Source: Pomphorhynchus laevis
Taxonomy: Eukaryota; Acanthocephala; Palaeacanthocephala; Echinorhynchida; Pomphorhynchidae
DNA length: 64,000 nucleotides
Assembly: GCA_012934845.2 (NCBI GenBank)
Contig: WNNJ02003418.1
Coordinates: 1 to 64,000, forward strand
Direction: 5' to 3'
Each line of letters opens with the position of its first letter. Position 1 is the first letter of the stretch. Shown one piece after another: positions 54,431 to 64,000 of the stretch. The notes under the pieces are model-generated. The model saw nothing but the letters and a program-made list of their open reading frames with translations, ran no database searches and was not told the DNA's origin. The position numbers and the translations under genes were made by a program.

Positions 54431-54454
54431 TAAGTTTTAATAAATCCATTCAGC

Positions 54455-57365
54455 TAACGGAGCATACGTATTTTTCATAAGGGATAAACTTATTTACAGC
54501 TACACAATTAAAATCTAAAAAAATTTTAATTTTTATGAATTGATAAATAAATAACATACCTTGTATTAGAATAAACATTAGAGGTCATAAAAGGAATTGA
54601 TATGCATTGAGGTTTCGGCACCTATTCCTCGACCCAACATTGCAGCGGGGCAAAATACATGCTAATGATGTATTTCATCTGATTAAATTTGATTATATTG
54701 TATCTTATTCTAATACAAAGTATATTAGTTATTATCCATCCATAAAAATTTTCTACTTAAGAGTTTAAATTTATTTTTAAAAATATTGTGTGGATTTATA
54801 TATTTTACTATTTTCTGCTTGATGTTATTTTTATAGTAACCTAGTTTAAAATATGTATCTATTAAATTATTTAAATGATTTTGAAGAAATACAATATCGT
54901 TACATATTGTTGCAATTCTTAAAATTTCATTATTTAATGTATTATATTTTATATTATATGGTATGCATGAATGCTCATGCAAAAATATGTTTCTTGTAAA
55001 TTTAAATATGTCATCTTTACGATATAAATTAATAGTAGTTTTAGTTAATGTTAATTTAATGTTCATATCAATTTATATACATTCTTTATCATTAATATTG
55101 GTTTTGTTAAGAATAAGGCTTTCTGGATAAATTTGTTCACTAATTGAATAAAAATTATTAGAATTAAATACACATATATCATCAATGTATCGAAACATAT
55201 ATTTCATATATTTATATTGTTTATATTTAGTTTTTACACAGTTATGAACAAATTCATATTCTATAAAGCTTAAAAACAAGTCAGCTATAATTGGGCAACT
55301 ATTACCACCAATTGAAAAACCTTTTACTTGTCTAAATATAGATGTCCCTATTTTTAAATAATTTTGATTTATCAAAATATTTAGGGATTCTAAAAATTCA
55401 ATGTATCCATATATTTATATTTATTTGATGGTTTAATTTTTGTTAGATAAGCTTTATAGTTATTTTAACATATATTTGTATATCTTTTTCCGAATATAAG
55501 ATTAATTAATTTTACTAACGCTTCTTTAATATCTACTAAATCTAGATTTGTATAAAGCGTACTAAAATCGTATGTATTTATATTTTGAAAATTTATTCCT
55601 TTTGTCTGTTCTAAAAATTCTTTTGTAGAATTAATACTGAAATAGTGTTTTATACCAGTATTAATTTCGATTACCTTACAATATTTTTTGAAGTGTGCTT
55701 TAATTACTTTAAGTATTTTATTCATATAGACAGAAAGTGGTTTTAATGTACATTTAAAAGCACTGCATATGAACCTAGGTTTTATTGGATTTTTATGAAA
55801 TTTTGGATTCCAATATAATATAGGTATAGTTTTATTATCTAATTCAACCTTTATACCCTTTTTATCCATTATAGAACAGTGACTTGTAATAATTGTTTCT
55901 ATACTCAACTCACTACGTTCATATGTTGGATTTAGATTTAAATCATTAAAATTAACCTCTTTCATTAGTATATCATATCTGATTCAATTTAAATACCATT
56001 TTTATTATTATCAAACAGTGACTTGTAATAATTGTTTCTAAACTAAAATCACTACGTTCATGTTGCGTTTACATTTAAAATATTATAAGTTACCTCTTTC
56101 ATCAGTATATCATAATAACGCATTTTGCATATGAAGACAAAGTTATTACTAGCTTTATCAATAGTTGTTATTATATAGTTATCCTTTAATTTAGTAAGTT
56201 CTGTATACATATCTTTATTAATTTTATCTTTCCTTTTATAATTGTTTGTTATTTTCATTTTATTTTTAATTTTATCAAATATATAATCTTTCCAAATGTT
56301 TATCTTAGATATATTCGAGCTTTCACTATTAATCAGCTTACCAATATAAACATTTAAGTCATTATATAACGAATTGAATGAACAATTGCATACACGAGCG
56401 AGTATTATCATTTGGTCGGCTTCATCAATTATCCTCGTGTGAATTCTTTAATCATCAGCAGTGAGCCTACGCCTACCTTTCGTGTTTCGGTTCTTTTAAT
56501 TATCTGCTGAAATTTTCCTCTGCTGCCTTTCTGTAAAAACAAACGATACAGTTTGTAAGGAAAACATTTCCACTTGTGCAAACTGTACGTTGTATCCTCT
56601 TTTGGTTTCATACCAAAAGACGTACCAAAAGATATACCCTTTTAATAGCATTTTCCTCAATTCATTGTTTTCAATTAATTCTAGATTATCAGTGCATATA
56701 TGTTCATTTATTTTATCAAAATGTAGACTTTTGCAATTGCATTTAGTTTCTATAATGTTTCTAACATCATCATTACATATTGATTTCAATTCTTTATTAT
56801 AATTACAAATTTTTCGTTCTAATGGCGGTAACAACTTATACATTATACGAGGAATATATTAACTTAAATCTGATCCTATTATTTCTTTACTTTTAGAATT
56901 ATTTAAAAGTCTACCTATATTTATCTTATCTATAAATTTATTAATTAAGTTTATGGTTAGTGTATATTTTCTATTGTTATTATTAACATTTATTGTACGA
57001 TTATAGTATTTTGTATTACAATAACTGTCTATTATACAACTTATCCTATCATAGTCGTTAATTAATTTTTGATTTATTGAACATATGATATCTTTAGAAA
57101 AACGTCTTATATTTACATAAAGATCTTTTAGCTTATTATCACTTAAAAGTTGTTTTAATATTTCTAATTGTTCATGTTTATACATATCCTTTTTAATATT
57201 TTTAACTCTATTTTTCTTATTCCTTTTATCACCATGACTTCTTGGTTTGCGTTTAACCGGATTATTATAATATAGTTGTTTATTATGTATTATACTACTT
57301 CTGCTATTGATATTTTATTGATATTATAAATATTTATTGTCCGATTATAGTATTTTATATTAATA
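54455..57365 (-). mobile_element. Penelope-like element, near complete on the minus strand
   Basis: From the end motif scrap (CAGCTAACGGAGCATACG, 54462) and terminus (54600-54660) through the RT C-terminus (54725-55066), motif C (55073-55375, FRYIDDICVFN), motif A and fingers (55465-55965), RT entry (56058-56411), early RT (56496-56843) and linker (56859-57185) to about 57365. The GIY-YIG part is absent. An internal tandem copy of about 115 bases (55965-56100) and a foreign insert (56395-56640) interrupt it. Several breaks besides. Confidence 0.8.
56395..56640. mobile_element. unknown 245-bp insert in the PLE
   Basis: Interrupts the PLE between RT entry and early RT. It is richer in GC, has no frame of note and begins with a TTGGTCGGCTTCATCA string similar to TTGGTCGGCTTGATCA at 57498 in the LINE 5' region, so it may be a scrap of that LINE or a SINE-like element. 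Confidence 0.35.
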
Positions 57366-58590
57366 ACTGTCTAGGGCCGCTAGGTGCCAGTCGATTAAGT
57401 ATTAAACTGACACCTATTGCCAATTAGCATATCCGTGAAACAGCCCAGGCAACGGACGTTTGACATTCGTCGATATACGGCTAAATAATTGGTCGGCTTG
57501 ATCAGCCGCATGGATAGTTTTTTCATAGACTATCGCAGATCCCTCTGATGACTCCAACGGCGGATTAGACAATAGACGAAAAGACGGAAGAGAGTCACGG
57601 AGGCCTGTTTCCTAACTGTTGTGATGCTGGATCATCAAAGGATATTGGAAACGGGAGATAGCCGCACAAACAAAATCACTCCGATAACTCCTACGGCAGA
57701 TTGGACAATTTACGAAAAGGCGGAAGAGAATCTCTGAGACCTATTTCCTTACAGTTGCGATGTTGGATCAACAAAGGATGTCGAGAACGGGAGATAGCCA
57801 AACAAACCAAGACAATGAAAATGACAAGCAACAAATTTACAAAATATAAATCAAATGTGAAGAACAATTGTCAACTCACCACTGACCGGAGGAGTTTTCA
57901 TTGTCGGGTGACGTGTGACCAGGCAGTTGTACGGAGACAGCGAAAGAGGCATCAACATCCGAAGCGGACTAGCCTTCATGTAGGAACGTGGGATGTTATC
58001 TCGCTGAGCTTGAAAGAACCATAATTAGTTGAAGAGATGGTTCGCTTCGATCTTGAAATAGTCGGAGTGACTTCTCTTCACTATTCTGGAACTTAATCTA
58101 AACTTTTGGATCAAGGTTGGACCTTGAACTATTCGGGAGTTACCAACGGAAGGCGACAACATGTGAGTGTAGAGATACTTACAAGTGCCCGGTTGTCGTT
58201 CGTGGTTGAGAGGTTTAACCTAGTGAACGAAAGGCTTGCGTCTCTGAAACTTTTAGTCAAAGAAAGAAAGGGGATAACTGTAGTGTGTGCGTATGCTCCC
58301 AATATTATCTCGGAATACGCATCTTTCGTGGAAGATCTTCAGGCTCTGCTTGATAGTACTCCTGTTGGAGATTCCCTCGTTCTATTGGGTGACTAAAATG
58401 CTCATGTTGGTAGCAACAGTAGCACTTGGAAGGGGGTGTTGGAGGAGGAATGGTCTCTCTGATCTGAATGCGGGTGGTGTTGAATTATTGCACTTTTGCT
58501 TTGGTAAGAGTGCAATAATTATACACACAAGGAGATCAATAGATGCACATGGCATCATGATGGTCTTAATCTTGTATTATGTATGCATGT
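57366..58590 (+). mobile_element. APE-type LINE, 5' UTR and endonuclease
   Basis: 57366-57810 is a GC-richer leader that contains two tandem units of about 133 bases (57550-57682 and 57683-57810, sharing GACGGAAGAGA-like and GGATCA-CAAAGGAT words and ACGGGAGATAGCC). Then endonuclease frames follow: LDQGWTLNYSGVTNGRRQHV, FNLVNERLASLKL, ITVVCAYAPN and GDSLVLLGD (58106-58396), and DLNAGGVELLHFCF further on (58440-58500). These are the standard APE endonuclease strings of an I/Jockey-type LINE. The RT is missing. Having the 5' end but not the 3' end is unusual for a LINE remnant. Confidence 0.7.
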
Positions 58591-58689
58591 ATAATCATAT
58601 ATGCATGTATTATTTATATGTAATATGTATATTATTGGAGCCAGATAAGTTCCAAATACGATTTTTTTTGTGCAACTCAAGAAGTTAAC

Positions 58690-59690
58690 GAGACAGCAAA
58701 GATATTGCCTCTTTTTCTCACATCTAGCTAGAACTTTCGATTTTTGGGATAGCTTCACCGACGACGCGAAGACAACAAAAGTACGAAGGGGCATCTACTG
58801 CAGTCATTTGGGGAGAGTAATTTGGAAGCGTTCTAGCTTTTGACAACAACTAAGTTCGATTTGATGAGAACACCTGCTGAGCATATGGCTTTACTTGCTA
58901 AATTCTGTGATCAAGTCGTGCATGGTAACGACTAGTGCGAGGAAGTAAAACATATACGCCGTTATTGCCCCGTTCTGTCAAAAAAAGGTCGACCATTCTT
59001 AACGAATGGTCGACGTAATCACGATAAATGGGTTTGAATGCATATGTCAAGTGGCAAAAGTGAATGTAGGCGTCGGTAAAAAAGAATTAAGCGGCGAGTA
59101 TTTAGTAGTCAATACACTCTTGATAGACAACGATGCGTTGCTTGTGCTCGATATTATTAAGCGAATTGGGGTCATCACAATAACAGATGCGTGAGATATT
59201 AGGTTGCATCATGATACGGAAGCTTTTTCAAGCAATAAAAATATTCTCGAAATCCGAAAATCCACAGTTAACGATGTTGACCTCAACGTTGCAGATTTTA
59301 TCGTGACATTTAAAGATGGTAGTTGGTGCGTGAAATGGGTGAAGACCGGAAGTGAACCAATCCTTAAGAACCGAAAAGGATGCTACGCTCATGAGACGAT
59401 GGCGACGAATGAGACGGAATATGAGTATTGTGGACATCAAAAACGCGTTTTTGTAAATTAGAGTTGTCGACTATCAGCAAATAAGGTTTAAAGACAAGAT
59501 GTAAAAATTGACGCGATTTGAATTCGGGCTAAGGGTAGCACCGAAGATAATTAATACTATTATGGATCATGTTTTGGGAATACGAGAAGATATAAAACTC
59601 GCAAAAGATCATTATTTTGAATACGTGATAATTAAGAGCGAACTGATCGATTTTTCTGCAGTGTTTGGCGAATGATATATATGTAGAAAG
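58690..59690 (+). mobile_element. old Gypsy-type LTR retrotransposon relic
   Basis: Frames at 59006-59461 carry the end of a protease region (VVNTLLIDNDALLVLDII) and the connection to RT (LNVADFIVTFKDGSWCVKW, EPILKNR); a gag-type zinc knuckle can be sensed near 58940 and an RT-like segment near 59560-59670. Gypsy family, broken in many places, no LTRs recognised. Clearly far older than the element at 24050-28005. Confidence 0.5.
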
Positions 59691-59734
59691 AAACGTTTTG
59701 GTAAATATAGAACAAATATTATAGGTCAAACATA

Positions 59735-59764
59735 GTGTTCTATGTTTTGGCAAACATAGAACAC
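59735..59764. repeat. perfect 13-bp hairpin
   Basis: GTGTTCTATGTTT, loop TGGC, AAACATAGAACAC. The word TTCTATG also recurs directly after it, so a small family of repeats is present just before a PLE begins. Confidence 0.9.
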
Positions 59765-59789
59765 TTTTGTTCTATGAGGAGGTACGAAT

Positions 59790-61415
59790 ATGTTATATTA
59801 TTACAAGTCACTGTTCTATAATGGATAAAAAGGGTATAAAGGTTGAATTAGATAATAAAACTATACCTATATTATATTGGAATCCAAAATTAGATAAAAA
59901 TCCAATAAAACCTAGGTTCATATGTAGTGCTTTTAAATGTACAATAAAACCACGTTCTGTCTATATGAATAAAATACTTAAAGTAATTAAAGCACATTTT
60001 GAAAAATATTGTAAGGTTATCGAAATTAATACTAGTATAAAACACTATTCCAGCATTTATTCTACAAAAGAATTTCTAGAACACACAGAAGGAATAAATT
60101 TTCAGAAAATAAATACATACGATTTTAGTACGCTTTATAAAAATCTAGATTTAGTAGATATTAAAGATGCATTAGAAAAATTAATTAATCTTATACTCGG
60201 AAAAATATATACATATATATGTTATAATAACCATAACGCATATCTAACAAAAATTAAACCATCAAGTAACTATAATATATGGATAAAATTGAATTATCAT
60301 AATCCTTAAATATTTTAATAAATCAAAATTATTTCAAAGTAAAAACAATTAAAAGTTGTTAAAATGGTAGGTAATAGTAGCCCAATTATAGCTAACTTAT
60401 TTTTAAACTTTATAGAATATGAATTTGTTCATAACTGTGCAAAAATAAATCTGTTTCGATATATAAATGACATTTGTGTATTAAACTCTAGCAAATCTTT
60501 ATTTAAACATTTTTCTATTTAACTTTACAAATTTATCCAGGTAGTCTCATTCTTAATAAAACCAATATTAATGATAAAGAAGGTGTATATATAGATATGA
60601 ACATTAAATTAACATTAACTAAAACTACTATTAATTTATATCGTAAAGATGACATATTTAAATTTACAAGAAACATATTTTTGCATGAGCATTCATGCAT
60701 ACCATATAATATAAAATATAATACATTAAATAATGAAATTTTAAGAATTGCAGACAATATGTAATGATATTGGCTTTCTTAAAAATCATTTAAATAATTT
60801 AATAGATACATATTTTAAACTAGGTTACTATAAAAATAACATCAAACAGAAAATAGTAAAATATACAAATCAACACTATAATATTAAAAATAAATTTAAA
60901 CTCTTAAGTCTAAATCAACAAATTAAATTAATTGTTATTAGTAAGTAATTTTAGAAAACTATTATAATTAATAGTTTAAATATAAAAAATATAAAATTAT
61001 ATCCTATTAAACATAAACCGATATTTATAAATTATATCCTATTAAACATAAAAAATATAATTTGTATTAAAATAAGATACGTGATGATCAAGTTTCATCA
61101 GAGGAAATAATACGTTATTAGCATGTATTTTCCTTGCTGCTATGTTAGTTGGAATAATATGGGGCCAAGACCATATAACATAGCAGTTCCTCCTGATGAT
61201 TAATATCCCTTATTCGGATACATCGTTTGTTATTTCTTAGTCAATTCATAAAAATTGACTTTTATTTTAAATTTAGATTTTAAATTTTAACTAAATATAA
61301 ATTATATAAAATTAAATTATTTATAATAATTTATTATTTAATTATTTAAATTTTATTTAGCATTATTTTTTAAGATTATTAATAATATAAAATACGTAAA
61401 CTCAGTTAGCTGAGT
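59790..61415 (+). mobile_element. Penelope-like element, RT and 3' terminus
   Basis: Plus-strand RT frames (59767-60309, with NPIKPRFICSAFKC and NTYDFSTLYKNLDLVDI; 60360-60948 broken) and the terminus (61095-61260, CTGCTATGTTAG, CATAGCAGTTCCTCCTGATGA) to the end motif ACTCAGTTAGCTGAG at 61400-61414. Motif B and C region is disturbed by indels. The GIY-YIG is missing. Confidence 0.75.
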
Positions 61416-61494
61416 TTACCAAATTGATGTACAAAAAATATTCTAAGAAATATAATTCTTTAATTATAAAACATGCATTAGAATTAAGATTAAA

Positions 61495-61690
61495 TGTTGT
61501 CTAAATGTTATCTAAATGAACTGTCATATTATCTTTTCCGAGCTCTGTTCTTCATCCCAACATATTAACGAGGCCAAATGCATCTAATGATGTACTTCAT
61601 CTAATTAAATTTTATTGTGATATCTTATTCTTACATGCATAATATAATTTACATACTATCCAAATATATTCTCGACTAACAAAGATAAAC
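61495..61690 (-). mobile_element. PLE terminus scrap
   Basis: CATCCCAACATATTAACGAGG, CCAAATGCATCTAATGATG and the TATCTTATTCT string follow the terminal region in minus orientation, diverged. Confidence 0.55.
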
Positions 61691-63380
61691 CTAACAATAA
61701 AAATATGACAAGCAAAACCAAAACATTAATCGAAATTTAAACAGTATGCAAATTACATCATTTATTTAGTCTTGGTATGTGGGAATATTTTTCTGTTGAT
61801 AATCTCAAGTATGATAAAACTACTAACCAAAGTTTGTTCGAAAATACATTTAGTTACGCTTTGTAACGTGCAATAATCTTAATCTTAAAAATAAATATAT
61901 TTAATATATTAAAATTTATACTATTACTTAAATATTATTGTATATATTAAACATGCATTTACATTTTGATATACATGTTTAGTATATTATATATTTATAA
62001 TATTTGTATAGTATATATGTATATTAAATGTATATATTAATATATTATACTAAAATATATTATATTTTAATATATAAACAGATTACATATAATAAAAATA
62101 CATTTATACAAATAAGTAAAAAAATATTATATTTTGATTTAACATACATTGAAATTAAGTGCAAATCGCAAACATTATTATATCTCAAAGTGAATAAGGA
62201 AAACATGTCTATGGATAGAATAATGGAAATATATTTTGTAAATTAGTTTATCTGAATAATGATGCATAAATCAAACGCTATTGATACAAGTCATCACCCT
62301 TATAATTTAACAAATGTATTTTGGTAGACAGTAAAACCAACTTGTACGATAATTTTGTTATGACCGATATTCTATGTAGTTAGCAAATACAGCAAAATCT
62401 TACTTTGAAGGATATAAGTTCTGTCCAGAATTAACAGATGATGTTCTGAGAAATTATTTTAAAGTAGCATCTAGTAGAAAAATGTAAAGTTTGTAGAGCA
62501 GATAATATTTTTAGGACAGAAAAGTACAGGCATTTGAAAATATATATTTAACGCAAATCGAAGTATACGTAGGCAACAAAGATGTGTGTATATTATCAGG
62601 AAAATAAAGTTAAGGAACACGTTCTAAAAATCAGAAATGTAAAAACAACATTTTACTACAAAATCGTAGTTTTTAAATTAGAAAAATCGATTAGTAAACA
62701 AAGATATAGATCATTAACATGCCTATTTATTATCTAGTTTAACCTAAAAAAGATTGCAAGCTTTGAACGTTTTGATTATAAACACATGAAGTTGAAAATA
62801 ACAAGGATCGGTTGATAAAAGGACTGAAGTTCTGCTGATGTTATCTTGATTACAAAACAAGAGTAAATGCATTCAAAATAGATTCGTGAACATTAAAAAT
62901 ATCAAAAAATAAGAATATTCAATACAGTAATTTTTATTGTATTGTAACACTCTCTAGTATCTAATACTATATATAGCTGATGTTAATAGTTATTTACTTT
63001 TATAATAATATGAAGAAGTTAAAATCGACTGCGATTCTTCCGTATTGAACAGCGTTCATGTTGTAATGAAACATCATACAGTGATAATTGAAATATAATG
63101 GCGCACAATAGAATTATCATTACAAAGTTGCATTTTCTCCTATCATTTTATACCTCATGTACAATTTTAGTAAAATTTGTTGAAATTTGTAAAATTTGTT
63201 AAAATTTGTTCAGGAAAAATTTTTGGGGAGTGTAAAATCAATAACGTTTCAAGTCCTGAAATATTTTAAAACAATAACATTACCTATAAAAACAGCTGGA
63301 CAATCAAAATTTTATTTTAACAAAATCGAAAAAGGTGTATTCAAATTTTAATAAAAGACTTTATTAAATAATATTCAAAT
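61691..63380. other. AT-rich region without recognised genes
   Basis: Only short AT-rich frames (for example 62028-62246) without family resemblance. Confidence 0.4.
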
Positions 63381-63408
63381 TTTCAAACACGACTGTGTTT
63401 ATCATCAG
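63381..63408 (-). ncRNA. hammerhead-like half core in a PLE 3' region
   Basis: Minus strand: CTGATGA (63408-63402), a bulged T, stem AAACAC, loop AGTC, GTGTTT and GAAA (63384-63381). Same plan as 20377-20412 but with a different stem sequence. The following triplet is AAT, not a normal cleavage site, so it is probably decayed. It lies about 370 bases after a PLE endonuclease frame. Confidence 0.4.
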
Positions 63409-63778
63409 GAATTGTATCAAGAGCTGTTAAGCCTTGTGCATGTTTATACCATTTGAGGAAACACACGCTACACATCGGCTATTCAAGGAACAAAATAAAA
63501 GTAAACAGTGAGTGAGCAGAAACGAATATGTATTACAATCAAAAATATTAAAATAAAATAATTCAATAATCATTCAATTTTTCTCAGTTATATTTTTTCT
63601 CAGCTTTTTTATTCTATCAAACTTTTTATTCAAAAGAAAACAGATAATACAAATTAAACAATACAATTGAAATTGCAGAGACAATAAAATCAACTAAAAC
63701 CAAATTTTAATTAGATTAAAATAAGTCAGACCAAAAAAACCAAAACACAAAGAATACAATAATTGCAAAGCATATATC

Positions 63779-63995
63779 AATGAAAGCATAGATCGTGACC
63801 TCCAGTGTTGCCCTCTAAACATTTTTGTCTAAAGGACCTAATAAATAGTGACTCCGAGGCAAATCTAGTTTTTAGATAAGGTTGAACAAACTCAATCTTC
63901 GAAGAGTCAATACTCAAGAAGTGACCAGCTTTCCTAATATTTTGTGCAAAGACACATTTAACTATTCCTAGGTGTGCACATGCGCGTGTTCAAAA
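63779..63995 (-). mobile_element. C-terminal piece of a conventional PLE (GIY-YIG end)
   Basis: The minus frame ending at 63779 reads AQNIRKAGHFLSIDSSKIEF, QPYLKTRFASESLFIRSF and RQKCLEGNTGG. The pattern of a short H/G motif, then a glutamate-bearing ESLFI helix and a closing N-G stretch is what follows the GIY-YIG core at the C-terminus of ordinary Penelope/Neptune elements. It runs to the right window edge with breaks. It differs from the family that dominates the window. Confidence 0.4.
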
Positions 63996-64000
63996 ATCCT

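Noticed and set aside
62028-62246. 72-codon plus frame
   Set aside because: AT-rich, Ile/Lys/Tyr composition, no resemblance to a family and no context.

Overview
This is animal nuclear DNA, very AT-rich and packed with retroelements. The one clear host gene is a beta-spectrin on the minus strand (41270-48793). It is an open frame of 2507 codons with no intron in 7.5 kb, so the genome is probably an intron-poor invertebrate. The order of animals cannot be told from this window. No rRNA, tRNA or CRISPR was seen.

Most of the rest is transposon sequence. (1) A Penelope-like element family (PLE), present as about fifteen full, partial or terminal pieces. Its GIY-YIG endonuclease is encoded before, not after, the reverse transcriptase (RT), the permuted order of the Chlamys/Naiad group. 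(2) A LINE family with an RT, a zinc knuckle and a restriction-like endonuclease; all its pieces lie on the plus strand (7093-10000, 20625-22975, 28440-30620, 34130-35320, 39700-40185). (3) An RTE-type LINE at 16778-18740 and fragments of three or four other LINEs. (4) A Ty3/Gypsy LTR element at 24050-28005 with identical 84-bp LTRs, and a much older Gypsy relic near 58690-59690. (5) Foldback MITE-like palindromes, tandem repeats and hairpins.

Layout: 1-2644 is nearly identical to 14135-16779, a recent segmental duplication carrying a beta-spectrin pseudogene fragment, a palindromic MITE and a PLE 3' end. 2750-7092 holds PLE pieces in alternating orientation. 7093-11830 holds old LINE pieces. 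12030-14864 holds two copies of the spectrin 5' flank, the second joined to spectrin coding sequence. 16778-40600 is nested LINE, PLE and LTR elements. 41270-49150 is the beta-spectrin gene and its 5' flank. 50110-54157 holds PLE termini around an orphan 135-codon frame, tandem repeats and a third spectrin-derived relic. 54290-61690 is again PLEs, a LINE 5' end and the Gypsy relic. The right end carries the tail of a second, conventional PLE type and a hammerhead-like motif.

The most unusual features are the repeated partial copies of the spectrin locus (5' flank plus internal coding pieces), the domain-permuted PLE family with solo termini bracketing a captured frame, and two hammerhead-ribozyme-like cores whose stems differ in sequence but keep their pairing.
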